Source of the DNA: Congeria kusceri
Taxonomy: Eukaryota > Mollusca > Bivalvia > Myida > Dreissenidae
Direction: 5' to 3'
NCBI GenBank assembly: GCA_027627225.1
Contig: CM051026.1
Span: 2,166,001-2,230,000 of the forward strand
DNA: 64,000 nucleotides
Part shown: piece by piece, positions 48,139-61,600 of the stretch
Numbering within the stretch: the stretch's first letter is position 1
Layout of the letters: each line of letters opens with the position of its first letter
The notes under the pieces: model-generated
Database searches by the model: none
Told to the model about the DNA's origin: nothing
Seen by the model: only the letters and a program-made list of their open reading frames with translations
Program-made: the position numbers and the translations under genes

Positions 48139-48928
48139 AAATCATAAAATTTGTTATATCATGTGTCTTTGTATCACAAGTAAAATAAAACGTTATGTTA
48201 TCTACATTTTGTTTGGTCCCCAAATACACAGTTAGTAACCATATATATAATAACATGGCAATATTTCCAACAACCAAAATACATCGACATGTCTATATCT
48301 CGTTAAATTTATAAGGACTTGAAACGTTCCTCTTACCTTGACTCTTGCACATACGGATCTAAGAACCCTAGAATGTTCATGAAACCCCATTGGTTTTTAA
48401 ACGACGCTGCGCTTCCTGACTTTTTGCTGGCAGCAGCGGCCTTCTGCTTTTTAACGAACATGTCGCGAAAACTTCTCCATCTGATCTTCACATCATCATC
48501 TATAATAATCCTATACATTTTAACAGCAGCCTTTAGAAAAACAAAAACAAAAAAAACAACACTGTGATAGAAGTATCAAAAACTATTACAAGAAATGTTA
48601 ATTATTGAATGGGGATTTCTCTTCAGAACTTGTTATCAATAATGAATTTCTACCGCTTAAAAAAAAAACGCTAGACATTTGTTTTTGAATTTTAAATTAT
48701 ATAACAGAAATGAATCAAACATATTTTATCTTCATTATGGCTTAATATAATTGAAATTATACCTGTTGTTCCCGGCACGTTGTGTGATTTGGCAATCTGC
48801 TTCTAGATCTTTGACTTTATGGTGTTGTCCCTATATTCGTTTAATATCATATCGTACAAAATGGGGTATTTACGAACTACTTCAATTAATTTTTCGCAAA
48901 TATCAGTCTTACTTAACTGCCCCTTCAT
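46803..48928 (-). pseudogene. MADF-domain DNA-binding protein (Harbinger-type accessory protein), exon 1 damaged
   Basis: Minus-strand exons are 48928-48763, 48530-48337 and 47151-46803. Exon 1 encodes KTDICEKLIEVVRKYPILYD and EYRDN, the start of a MADF domain. A TAG at 48803-48805 stands exactly where MADF domains have the Trp of the W..IA motif (KQIAKSHNV follows). Exon 2 continues the domain (RIIIDDDVKIRWRSFRDMFVK, then KNQWGFMNILGFLDPY). Exon 3 is a Ser/Lys-rich tail (SSGKGKQKSTKRKKVE) ending DKMHQIDGYF. Exons 2 and 3 join cleanly across a GT/AG pair; the exon 1-2 junction is one base off in the best frame. In Harbinger elements such a protein binds the ends and recruits the transposase. 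Its exons alternate with transposase exons on the other strand. Confidence 0.75.
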
Positions 48929-49028
48929 TGTTAACGCGCTCCGATGACCTACGAGTGCGTTTAAAAAAACGCGCACTGCTCGTTTTCGAGCGCATGCGAT
49001 TTTATCGCATGCGCGAAGACCCATGTAT

Positions 49029-49892
49029 GGAATAGCGCACTATACATATCGTTTAATATGTTTAATTGAGACGTAACAAGTTGATTCGTCTTTGGAATAC
49101 CAGCTTTAGATTTCAACAATAACATGGTCACACGCTGTTTGTTCGCTAACAAATCCACTGCACAAAAGTGTTATTTCTTTTGAAACATGATATAACGTTG
49201 ACATTGACATCAAACGGGGTTTAGTTAAACAAAATCTATGTTTTAGTTTCAATACCTTTGTTCACAAATCAATGCTTGATTGACCGTAACAGTGATCGGT
49301 TCGCAAACGCCAACCTTTGGAAGGCTTTTAGAGATTTGTATTATTGGTGCCTTCTGATCGCAACATGTAGCTTGGTCTATTCGGAATTAAAAACAAAATA
49401 TATAGCTGATAATTTAGGTACGTGAAATAATAGTTTTGATAGCTGTACAATAGTTGTGACAATAATAATATGGACTATAGAAATATTAGTTAAATTATGT
49501 TTTCTAGTTTGCTCAATACTTATAGTCAACTATTTATAATGCGTGTATGTTATATTATTTCAGGTAGAAAATCAACATCAATGAAAATGACTGTGGGTGA
49601 GTTTGTGTTGTTTTCTTCCCGTCGTTATTTTTCCTTCCTTTATGTAATTAAAACACGACATTTTTCTTTCATAAAATAGAACTCTGTTTGAAATATTCAA
49701 CATATTTTGGGCATTGATGAAATCTACTTATACTTTCTTATCTACTTACATTAATTATGACTTGAAATTATTTTATTTAGAATGATATCATGCTCGTTTA
49801 TCGAGCTTTGCATTTTCTATAGTCTTTGAGAAACCGTGTATACCGAAACTATGAATTACTAACCAAGAGTAATGTAAATAAAATGCTGATCA
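49029..49892. other. Intergenic, with one half of a dispersed repeat pair
   Basis: Positions 49,279-49,385 ('gaccgtaacagtgatcggtt', 'cgcaaacgccaacctt', 'ctgatcgcaac') match 55,038-55,140 at perhaps three bases in four. Otherwise nothing is supported. Confidence 0.45.
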
Positions 49893-50052
49893 TTGTTAAT
49901 CATAGTTGATCGTTGTTGTTCAAAGTTGACCATAGTTGACAATAGTTGACAATAGTTGACTACAGATGAGCATAGTTGTTCAAAGTTGATAATAGTTGAT
50001 CGTAGTCTATCATAAATTATCAAAATTCGCCATATCTGATCACAGTTGAACA
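49893..50052. repeat. Short-period minisatellite ('atagttgac')
   Basis: A run of roughly 10- and 20-base units such as 'catagttgac', 'aatagttgac' and 'caaagttgat' degenerates toward the right. The long minus-strand frame across it is a translation of the repeat. Confidence 0.75.
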
Positions 50053-50809
50053 TGTTTCTTATGAAGCAGAGTAAAGGATATCGCAATACAGTATTGTCTA
50101 AATAATATTTACTATATTTTGAAATTTTGAAACCAAACATGAAATCGCCATGTTATCAAAATCGCGACTTCGAAGCCATGGCAAGAAAATTGTTAGAACA
50201 CTGGCAGTTGTCTTTGTGTTTGTACAATTGCTGTTCGTCGTGTAGGTCTTTCCATTCTGTTAGCCAGCGTTTAATAACATGGGATAATACATTAACGGAC
50301 ATTAACGGACTCGTGTCATCATACTGCAATATTACGTACGTAATTTTATTGCGTAACACACCGACGGATAAACGATGCAGTATTTGAGCAAGGAAATGTT
50401 CGACACTTCAAAACCGGATTTGCGCTCTTCCCTTTTGATGGCGTCTCTCAGACCGACGTACTGTCAGTAGTGTATGAGCATTCGCTAGTAAATGAATTGC
50501 CTCACATCCTAAATTAACAGCCAAACTGACCTTTATTAAAATCAATTTCCTAAAACACGAACAAGTAAGCGTATCTTTGTGAAAAATTACAAACAATATG
50601 GCGACGGGCTGTATTGTGTACACATCGGAACTTATGTACTTTTGATCACACAACACTGGGATAAACATTATAGGTGAAGATAACTTCTTCGTTAATTTCT
50701 TCAACTCCATTGAAATAAATACAGAATATTGTATTGTATTTATGTTGTGTCAATATAACTTGTTGCCTTTATAAATACACTTGTCTTTGATTTTTTTGGA
50801 ACACCTTTA
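50053..50809. other. Intergenic, no gene supported
   Basis: Minus-strand frames at 50,156-50,359 and 50,408-50,710 (100 codons) are longer than neighbours but show no motif I recognise and no relative in the window. I do not call them genes. Confidence 0.35.
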
Positions 50810-51525
50810 CTTTAGCGGTCCCCGGAAATACTATATATATTCTACTTAAATAAGGACTAGGTGCGCGTAAATATAGTGAACCTCGCGCTAGCGTGGCGAT
50901 TTTTAAAAATCGTCAGTAATTCGGAAAAATAAAACCAAAATCGTGATTTTTGTACAAAGTTTTATTAATAATATGTAAAATATTTCAAAAAATATTAATT
51001 CGAAATCGCATATCTTTGCGATTAACCCTCCTTCTACAAAAAGGCCGGCCATTTTGAAAATGGATATCGACGCAGTTATGTGTAATGATTTCACATGTTA
51101 AGCATATTTGCAAATGGAATAAGGCTATTTATACTCTTAAAACCACAAATAACAAAAAAAAATGACACAGAACATGATATAATATAAATAAATGTTCAAA
51201 ACGGCCTTCTGTGCATCCATTAGTTGCAAGTTTACATGTCTCAACTAAAATCAATAGTCAGGTCGCAGTAAACCACGAAGAAATTTGAACAGTTAATTAG
51301 CGAAGTGACAGATTTTGGGGGCTGCCGCCCACTTATTAACACTCAAACGGCGTGTGGCTCATATTTTAATCCTGTTTTGATTCAAAACAATGATATTTTT
51401 CCAAGAAAAACATCACGAATCGAGAAAAAAATGGCGGCCGACTGGAACAAGACAAGTCGTGCATAGCAACGTCAACGCATACGCAAAACGTTGTTTACAT
51501 TTAGAATTTCCGAGGACCGCTAAAG
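50810..51525. mobile_element. 716-bp TIR transposon (non-autonomous), TA target duplication
   Basis: The left end CTTTAGCGGTCCCCGGAAAT (50810-50829) and the inverted right end (51506-51525) match at 19 of 20 bases. Each is flanked by TA (50808-50809 and 51526-51527). The interior carries further opposed sequences ('gccggccattttg' and 'aatggcggccg') and no transposase. Terminal repeats with TA duplication fit a Tc1/mariner-like or similar TA-targeting superfamily; the TIR alone does not identify which. Confidence 0.8.
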
Positions 51526-51596
51526 TACAAACTAATCGATTTCATGACTATTTTGCAGGTGTAATGTAATTTGAACTAGATGTTTGCATACAGTAA

Positions 51597-51870
51597 AACT
51601 ATCAATATAGGCCACTATAAAAACTGCATTATAAACATGTCGACAGTATGCGTTCTTTAGACTCGCAGTTATTCTATAAATAGCGGTTGGGTACAAGACC
51701 ATAAGAGGAGAGATCACTGTAAAAGTTGTGTAATCGTTCTTTATACTTGAGATCATTTTTAAATAGCGATCGAGTAACAGACAATATTATGGAGGCCACT
51801 GTACAAAACTTTCTTATAGATATCGTCGAAAGTAGTCGTTCCTTAGCCGCGCGGTATGCTGAAAATTATG
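51597..51870. repeat. 104-bp degenerate repeat, third cluster
   Basis: Units share 'cactataaaaactgcattat', 'cgttctttagactcg', 'attctataaatagcgg', 'gagagatcactgtaaaa' and 'gagtaacagacaatat'. It starts about 70 bases after the TIR element. Confidence 0.75.
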
Positions 51871-52590
51871 TGGAATCACAGACGATATCAGGAAAGGTCA
51901 TTAAAAAACTGCAGCATAAAATTTTTTTGAATACAGCAAACACGCCGTATAATGACGTCATTTTATTTATTTTCAAGAAGTCATTTGATATTTTTCGTAT
52001 TATTCTGTGATTTTCTTTCCTTAATTTGCAACATGTATACATAAAATGATGGGATAAATAGATTACCAAGTAAGTGTTGAATGAAGATAAGTTCATTTCC
52101 TCGGCACGAAAACCACGACTACTGGCCCGGGCTCGTGGTTTAGGTTCTCTAAGCCTCGCTAAATAAACTTATCTGTATTTAACACAAACCTAGTATTCTC
52201 TATATAGCAGTCGTTCTTTATATAATCGACAGTTGTTTAACAATAAATGACAGTTTAAGTAAATATTTGTTTGCATTATGTTTTGTCATAAATAATTTTA
52301 TTTTATATTCGGATTTTGGTGATTTCATTTTATTTAAACATAGGTTGAATAATCAAGGCACACACAAAGTTCTGCAAGTTGTGAAAACCATTAAGATTTT
52401 TATTAATATTTTACAAACACATTAAATAAAACCTTATGAACAAAAAGCTGTTTTACATTTTCTTAAAATTAATGATTTTTTATAAATTTTAATTCCACAG
52501 TATTGTTGACATTTTAAACAGACGAAACAAACCAAAATTCGTCGTTTTTAAGGTAACGGTGAATATTCGGATTAACGACGATTTCGGTAG
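51871..52590. other. Intergenic, no gene seen
   Basis: The frame at 51,726-52,010 begins in the 104-bp repeat and has no domain. 'cctcgctaaataaac' with 'aacacaaacct' near 52,153 recurs at 55,380, another diffuse repeat pair. Confidence 0.4.
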
Positions 52591-52597
52591 TTTCTAC

Positions 52598-52672
52598 GTA
52601 TGTACGTGTGTACGTATGTACGTATGTATGTATGAATGTACGTATGTACGTATGTATGTGTGTACGTAAGTT
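52598..52672. repeat. GTAC/GTAT-type microsatellite
   Basis: Alternating 'tacgtatg', 'tacgtgtg' and 'tatgtatg' units for about 75 bases. They are self-complementary in part because TACGTA is palindromic. Confidence 0.85.
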
Positions 52673-52734
52673 CCCCTTATTGTCCGGACAATAAATTTGT
52701 CCTGCATTAGAGGATTTTAGATAAATTGGCATTA

Positions 52735-53240
52735 GGTCCAAGGTCACAAGATCAAAGGTCAAATATAAGAATTTAAGCCATAGTCCCTGTTCGGTGCATT
52801 GTTTTGTCCAGCATGGAAGGAATTTCAAATAACCTTGCACAAGTGTTAATCTTGTCATGCGCAAGAACCAGGTCCCTAGGTCCAATGTCAAGGTAACACT
52901 GACAGATCAAAAGTCAAATATAAGAATTTAAACCGTATACCCTTTTTCGGAGCATAACTTTTTTCCAGAGGGGGAGGATTTTTAAATAACTTGGCAGAAG
53001 TGCTAAGTATGTCAATACGGTGTGTCGCCTGCAAGAACCATGTCCCTAGGTCCAAAGGCAAGGTCACACTTAAAGATCAAAGGTCAAATATAAGAATTTA
53101 TGCCATAGACCATGTCCAAAGCATTTTTTTTTTCCAGCATGGGAGGAATTTCAAATAAGCATTATCAGGCGTTGTGTCGCGTGCAAGAATCAGGTGCCAA
53201 AGTCCAAGGTCAAAGTCACAATAATAGCTCAATGATAAAG
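52735..53240. repeat. Degenerate 'aaggtcaaatataagaattt' repeat, about three units
   Basis: Units of about 170 bases share 'gtccaaggtcac', 'agatcaaaggtcaaatataa', 'gaatttaagccata', 'tccagcatgggaggaatttc' and 'gcaagaaccaggtcccta'. The 125-codon minus-strand frame over this stretch is a translation of the repeat. Confidence 0.75.
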
Positions 53241-56200
53241 TATATGTTTCAATGTCAGGACTAAGACTATTGGTTGGAAATTTGCTGAAATGTCAACTGG
53301 CTTTACAGAATACAGAGAATACATTAGTAGAAAGTACAATATAGAATGACAATTCCTCTTTTGCAAAATATAGTGTATATATTGACAAAGCTTGGCCATT
53401 TTAAACAGGCTGCATAGGTTGGGGCATTCGTGTCTGTGGACACATTTCTAGTACTGCTCATACCTTCGCGCATCAGTGGAGATGATTTAACTCTTCAAAA
53501 AGAAGGAAGTGTTTTGACAGATAATATCTTATAAATATTATAATAATTATATTAGGTTCTTTAACAGCGTTCTTTACAATACGGTAATATATTTGAATGA
53601 TTACACAGCTGATATACCATATTGGACGAGCCGATATTTAAAGCGGCCTTTACCTTATACTAATCGTAAACATTTCAAAAGTGCAGACGCTATATTAAGA
53701 CGTGTCAAATTAAAAAGATGGCGTGATCGATAGGAACTTTCTGCTGCGCGCTATTTAAAACGGTAATTCAACATAGTGAGACACGGATGTTCGTTATCGA
53801 ATCATAGCGAAATGCGAATACTTATATTTTACAGATGATTGATATCGATATTATTCGCAATGTGTAAAAAACTGACAGTGAAAAGTGGCGACAGACCCCA
53901 GTTTTTGCTAGATTCACTAGCCTGTTGTGTGTCGTGTTGTTTCTTTTACGTTCCCGTTAAAAACCATGCATTGGTCAATTTTAAACTTATTTTGGAAGGT
54001 GATATCATATTCATAATCAGATACTGGAATAGGGACAAGTTACTTTAATATTTACACAACTCGCACTTTCTGACCAGTTATGGAGATTGCGAAAATTAAA
54101 AAAAAATCGCGATTCCGGTTACCAGGGTAGACATAAAATAAAATACATTTATACAGCTTTGTGGATAATAGAAATGGAATTAAAAAAATCGAGTTGCTGG
54201 ATTTTATTGTTCGCATCAGAGGATAGAAGTTAACTCATTGAGATAAAATTTGCAAATCCGTCAATTTTGTTGTACGATGTTTTTGTGAAGATGTAATTTA
54301 GAAATATTTACAGTATTGGTGCATTTTCTTAACAAACGCGTAAGTAGTTCAATTATACTCATTAATTAATATTGCCATTGAAATAGCAGTTTCTTACATT
54401 ATTTGATAATTATATACTGTAAATATATACTTTTGAAGTACTCGGACATTGCCATATGTTTATCCTCGGATCATCAAATATTGTAGGCACGCGCATTCAA
54501 TACGGTGAAATATTTGACGGTCTAGAAGTACAATTTGCGACAGCTGATTGGATTATATATAATTAGGCATATAATAATAAAGATTATTATAAACCTAGAT
54601 ATTCTGGCTCAATACTGGTACATGTATATTTAATCTATAAAATACAACCGGTCTGACATAATTTCCGTATTTCACATTGTGAAATAAATTTCCGTATAAA
54701 ACGGCTGAAAAAACCGGACTATTTTACGCTGAGTTTCGTATATTTCCGTGACGTTCCGAGTCTCTATTTACAGACACGACGACGCGTAACAGCATGCTGA
54801 TTTGAAGTATATCATGTCATTTATCTACATGACATGTATTCATGCGCGTTCTGTTTTGATAAATAATTACATGTAACAGTGAGATCTTAACAATGGTCAC
54901 TGCGCAATAGTGTACTATTTCATGCAAAAACACAACACTATAAGGTTTTAATTTACACGATATTTTACTTTTTTAAGAAAGCCTGTTGAGTTTAAAACCC
55001 TATTAACGATAACAAAGGCATTGTGGAATGCTTTATTCACCGTAACAATGGTCGATTCACAAATGCTAACCTTGCGGAGGATTTTATATTTTGTTTGGTG
55101 TTAAATCGCAACTTGTAGGTGGGACCAGTCGAGATTATGCAAATTAATGGCAAGTGTGTTTAAAAGTTTCAGATTGTGGGCAGGTTATGATTATCTGATT
55201 CTTGTTCCTATTGTAATCCGTGTTTTTCTCCGTCTTATTTTAAATACGTTTTTTTCGTGTTTTTAGTATGTTTTCTTTCCTTTATTACAAAATTATGGGA
55301 TAATTTAAATAATCGGTACAAGCTAAATAAAGGTATGATTATTAGCTCGCCAATGTACATGGACAAGATTTTATTTAAGTCTCGCTAAATAAACATAGCT
55401 TTATTCAACACAAACCTTATACTATGCACTTCAGCATCCCTTAAGGTGCTTATTATCCTAATACTTATGATACTTCAGTCGTGGACCAAATTATTACAAA
55501 TATGGTTGTAAGCATTATCATAAACATAACTCGCTATTGTTTCCGCATTTTAACTTTCAAAATATGTCTTAAGAAATTAAGTTGTTTTGTATCATGTGTG
55601 CTAATTGTCCTAAAATTAAGAATACAAAACCGAAACAATACCTCGATATAGCCGATTTAATCCAAACAAAAGTTTAACAATAAACACATACTAAATTACA
55701 TGGATTTGTGTATGCCTGGTTGCGCTCATTATTACTGCCATTAACAACTGAAAGCTTGAAACTCCCTTGCAGTCATTTTTCTAATCGTTGGTGCGGTCTT
55801 TGATTGAGTAACACTCAATATTTATTTAGAATTTATTATTTATTATATGTTAGAATACTGTTTGATTTCTTTACATTGAACTTCAATATAGTATTTATCA
55901 TACGTGTCGGACGTGTTTAACACAAAAAGGTAAGATTAAGTTATTTTCGGTATCGATTTTATCTAGATCACAGGAGATGATAAAACTAGTTGTTAAGTTT
56001 CAAACAATTTTAAAAAACAGTCTACGGAGATGAACGCGTCGCAATAATTTAAATATTTGTTTTCTGTGCATTAATTGTTACATTGTCATTTGGTTTGCGT
56101 ACTATTTTGTTACAACGACACCGTGCATGGCAAGTTACATCGAATCAGACATGAACAAATGTACAAATGGATTGGTCGTATTTGAGTACTATTATTATGT

Positions 56201-58285
56201 CTTTAAAAGCCTTTATAGGTGCATTATAAGCATTATAAACGTTTATTTCACTTTCACAGCGAAATCGGTTGGATAACAGCCCGTGATGTAAACCTAAGTT
56301 TTATTTAACATGTACGGTTTAGACAACGCCTAATTTTAGAAACAGATCGGATTTCCTTTTTACGCACTTTTGCACTCATGGTCAGTTGTGTTTACTTAAT
56401 AATTGATTAGTGTTTTTCTGCCGACGGCGTTTATGCATAAATTAGGCGAAATTTTCCCGACAGTACATACAACGATGAAATGAAGAAAAATACTATTCAC
56501 TTATTATAATTACAACCAAAAGTGGATATAAACTTTACTAAACTGTTTAAGGACCGCAACTGGCGTGCAGTCTCCGGCGTAGGAATCCCCGTTTTAGTTT
56601 AGGTTTCAGTTTCGTCGAACGGCATTCCTTATATCTCGTCAGACATTTCAAATTGCTGTGGATCATTTTGGAGGTGACTTTCTAGTAACAAGTTACCAAG
56701 AAATATTCAAACTTCTCAATATGCGTTAACAATTCCATCGTCTGCAACCCCGGTAAACGATAAATCAATCATTTTGTTTACGAACGATTGTGTATATCGT
56801 AAACATTCGGGCAATACAATGACGTCGTTTCTCAAATAGCAAATGAAAGTCAACATCGTAAAGGTTCGAGCTAAACAATGACGTCATTTCAAATAATGCA
56901 GAATGAAAAAGTAGTACAGTCAGGAATAATACTGAGGTAATTTGCATACGCAGCCGGTTCATCAGGCTATGAATGACAGGTCACTTGGGCGAATTATCCA
57001 ATCAGAATGCAGCGTTTATGCTAAAATTTGAAATTATATTGTGTGTGAAATAAGATCAATGTGCACTTTCCGCCAATTTTAATAAATACATCTAATGAAA
57101 AAAACTTGGTATATATTAGTTGTTGCTCAAATTACATGCATTGTTAACGTCATACATTTAATGAAACGCACATTATTTTATACTTCAAAAACATTCTTTC
57201 GTTGCCTATAACTGCACGGACACCGATTGTCAGACTGTCTTAATATCCAAACCACAAGATGACAATTAGTTATAGCACAGTATCAACTGACCTCGTTCCA
57301 GCTTAATCCTTGATTTGGCAGCCTCTGAATTTGCCTCAAAATGTTTACTTCATTGTAACAGCAAATGCTCAATCTACCAAATCACTTCAGCACTAGCTCG
57401 CAGCGACATTCTTTTTTCAGGGTCTAACAATTTTGCCTCTTAAATTTTGGTACTGCATTCAATATTTAGATCTTCAATATAATATAATTAGTCTGTGATG
57501 TCCGGAGTTTCTCATTCAGTCCACCGAAATGCAGAAAAATACAATGATGATACAGTGGGGTCCGCGATTGTGTTCCGCAAATAAACGATTTATTGCGATT
57601 GAGTTTTAACCGCTTTAATCCGTTCAAATCCGATTGTTAGCGATTGTTAGCGTTTGTAAGCGGTGCTACAGTAGTGCGCATGCGTAGCGGTGAAAAGCGC
57701 TGAAAAGGCGTATGGCTTGGTTATGGGCACGAGCTTTTAGCCAATCAAAATGCCAATAGTGAGAAGATATCACGCCCACTGGTCACGTGGTCCTAACTGA
57801 ATAATAGACCCTTTTCACATTCCCGTTATCGAGTACTGTAGGATTTGTCCCCTTGATAAAGCGAATCGAGAACGAGACTGACGATGTATTGGCTGTAATT
57901 GTCCATATAGGAAAATAATGTTCAGTGGAGAAATGTTGAATAAAATTATACCTTTTTTATAAAATTAAACTTGTCTCTGTTTTATTCACTAAATTATGTC
58001 TACGTGCATATATTTCAAATACTTAAATTTATAATGCAAATAAGGTAACAATCACAACATAGCCAAATCTGCTAACGAAACTAAGTTTGACATCATGATT
58101 ATGTTACTTCATATATATTAGATCTGAATTTTAATGACTGAAATAAGTATATAATTGCTGAAATTATTGCAATTTACATATTTAAAATTCTGAATTAATT
58201 AATTAATATTTAAGTAACAGAAGCAGTTCGTTTATTCCGGATTCATTGTCAGCTGAGGTAATTATATTAAAGCTTGACAGTTACA
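53241..58285. other. Five kilobases of AT-rich DNA without a supported gene
   Basis: I found no exon pair, RNA gene or long repeat here. Small features are the repeat half at 55,038-55,140 (partner 49,279), a 'tttccgtat' cluster with 'cacattgtgaaat' at 54,655-54,760, and a GC-richer patch at 57,550-57,740 with tandem 'cgattgttag'. Short frames (53,839; 56,765) have no motif. Confidence 0.4.
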
Positions 58286-58288
58286 AGT

Positions 58289-58290
58289 AA

Positions 58291-58324
<34 letters not shown>

Positions 58325-58374
58325 ATTATTTACCATTGTTGTTATTATTCTTATCATTATTATATTTATTATTA

Positions 58375-58432
<58 letters not shown>

Positions 58433-58433
58433 G
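58289..58433. repeat. (ATT)n microsatellite
   Basis: Two nearly pure ATT/TTA runs (about 58,289-58,323 and 58,373-58,432) are separated by an interrupted stretch. It lies immediately downstream (in LINE orientation) of the LINE tail. Confidence 0.95.
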
Positions 58434-58660
58434 CAGTATGAGCAAGAAAGTTATATAGACAGACAGACAGACAGACAGACAATTTATTCAGACTTATACA
58501 ACAGTACATCGTCTTCATACATAAATATAAACATTATTTCTGTCACGTAAATAGGTATAAAAAATAACATTATATACATAAAATATTTATTTCAGAATAC
58601 AAATAAACACAATCGATGGCAACAACACTTAAGTTCTATCGAGGCGGTAATGAAATTTAT

Positions 58661-61600
58661 CTAAACAGTATTATTTAGGATCGCACTTCTTATAACAAAA
58701 GCTTCTTTGATATATTTACATATATTAGAAATTACTGATTTGTCACATGAAATTAATAACTTGTGGTAATTATATACGGATGGGTTAATATAAAATATAC
58801 GGTTAATATATTTTTTTCTTAAGTCAGTGTAACAGCGGCATATAAAATGGTATTCATCTTCTAAATCAAAGTCATTACAACATAAACAATAACGTTCATT
58901 TCGTGAGATGTTATTCTGAGCATATCTGCCGGTTTGGATTCTCAACGGGTGTGCCGAGACTCTTAATCTTACAAAAAATAAGTGCAGACGTCTAGGGAGT
59001 AAGTCTAAATATGCTTCATATTCCAAAGAGGCTTTAAAAACTCTATACATATCTAATACAGAACTGTTATTCATTTTACCATACCACTCTTGTTTAAAAT
59101 TGTCAACAAGTCTACATTTGAACTCATTAATAAAACTATTTACTTGCACAACGCTTGGATTTTCAAATACATAACCAAATCCATACTTATTTAACATTTT
59201 TTTGACATTCGAGACCCAATTTGTATAACATTTATTACAATCATTTAAAGCTTGTTTATAAACAATTTGCATTATGATATTTTTATTATTTACAATTTTA
59301 AACCAATATTTTAGAATTTTAACAAACCTGTTTACATACAAAGGATATCTACCTAATTCTCCACAAACAGCAACATTACATGTATTTATTTTAACCTGTA
59401 GCAATCGTTTGCAAAATTTCAAATGTATGCGTTCAATATCATCTGACTTTTCGAAACCCCATACTTCTGAAGCATAATTTAATATAGAACCCACGAAAGA
59501 GTCAAACAACTGACAGAATATTTTTGGTTTTATGTCAAATTCATTGCATTTAAACAATAATATATTCGTGGCCTTAAGGGCTTTACCAACCAAATGTTCC
59601 TGGTTTAGTTTAAAACTTCCAGTATAATTCAACACTGTGCCTAAATAGTTAAAGTTATCAACCACTTCAATTTCATTGCCATTGTATGCCCATTTTTCAT
59701 TTTCTTTTAATCCACCCCTTTTCCGAAATACCATTATTTTCGTTTTTACCGTGTTAACATTTAGCCCCCAAGAATTGCAATATAAATATAAGTTATCTAA
59801 ATGTGATTGTACTTCAGCAGGAGACTTTCCTAAAATAGCCATGTCATCGGCAAATAATAGTACAATCAACACAATATCATCTATATTCAAACCAGAGTTA
59901 ATGTTATCTTGTAGGTAAAGTTCTAGATCTTCAACAAATAAAGAAAACAAAATCGGCGACATAACCTCCCCTTGCCTCAGTCCAACCGCATAACTAAAAT
60001 AATCTGAATAAGATGTACATGATTTAACACGTGACTTAACATTCGCATACATATCCTTCACTAATCTAAGCAATTTGCCTTGTATACCAGACTTAAACAT
60101 TTTTACCCATAATGCATTGCGGTATATACTATCAAAACATTTTAACATATCGACGAATATAACATACAAACGTTTATTTTCATTTAAATAATTTTGTACA
60201 ATCGACATCAATATATAAGTAGCATCAACAGTTGAATAACCTTTCCTAAATCCGAACTGCGCGTCCGAAATAATATTGTTTTCATTGTAGAAAGTTTCAA
60301 TGCGCTTATTTAAAATCGTGGTAAATAATTTTGAAAAGCAACTTACTAAAGTAATCCCTCTATAGTTATTTACATCATTAACATCACCTTTTTTATGCAA
60401 AGGGATTATAACCCCTTCTGTCCATTTATCGGGAAAGAAGCCCGATACAAAAATACCGTTAAACATATCGCACAAATGGTTAGATAAAATATCACTGCAT
60501 TCAAGGAAATATTCGTTCAATATACAATCACTACCCGATGATTTATTTCGTTTTAAATGTTTTATTGCATAATTAACTTCTTCGACAGATATAGGTTTGT
60601 CAAGTTCAGGAAATACAGAATTTTCTAAGTTAAAATCATTATTTAAACAGAAATCTTCTGCTTCAGTATTACAAAAATCTGACATATTGCTACTAAGGTT
60701 TCCAAAAAACTTTGTAAATTCTTCTAGAGATATTTTATTTTTAATGACGCTATTTTTTGATTTGAAAAACCGCCAAAAGTCCCTTGGTTTGTGTTTTCTT
60801 AGATTTTCAATCTCCAACATTTTTTGCCTATAACAACAGGCTTTCTTCTTGCGTATTAAGTCCTTATAATACCTCTTACTTGTACATAAATGTTCTCTGT
60901 TTATATCTGTTTTACTCGAGTTAAAAATACGCAAAGCGTCATGGTACAAATTTCGTGCAGTATCGCACTCGTTATCAAACCATTCTGCCTTCTTTATACA
61001 GCTATTTAAATTGAAAATAGGGTTTGTTTTTTTAACACATGTTTTAGAAAATAACGGGTCTGCAACACTGCGAATGGTTTCAGTAAATCTATTCAACACG
61101 TCATTAATTGACGTTCTACTTGAATAATCTATATGTTGTTCAATAGTATTAAATACAGGTAACATAGAGATAATTCCTGAACGAAAATGCCCACATAACG
61201 CATCGTCCCATTTGTACTTAATGTCTGTGTAAGACTGATACTCAGACGAGACATTATTACATAATAAGGAAAAATGTAACGGGGCGTGATCACTCCATTC
61301 GTTAAAATCATGCACGGTAAAATCAGATATACTTGAAAAGCTGCATTCGTTTGCCAACAAATAATCAATGGCAGACGTACCGTTATTAGAATAAAAAGTT
61401 TGCTTACCGCTATTGCCTACTCTACCATTAACAATACGTAAACATGTGGATTTACATAAATCTAGTAATTTTACCCCATGGCTATTAAGTGTACTATCTA
61501 CTGAGGCCCTAATAGAGGCGTTATCAGGGCATTAATCAGCGTCATCGTATACAGTATTAATTCTATCTTGTACAATATAATCGCATTTATTGCCAACTCT

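Noticed and set aside
50156..50710. Possible minus-strand gene in two frames
   Set aside because: The predicted peptides show no domain, the frames are not joined by a convincing splice pair, and codon use looks like the background.
52514..52891. 125-codon minus-strand frame with a Thr/His-rich run
   Set aside because: It is a translation of the GTAC-type microsatellite and the 'ggtcaaatataag' repeat.
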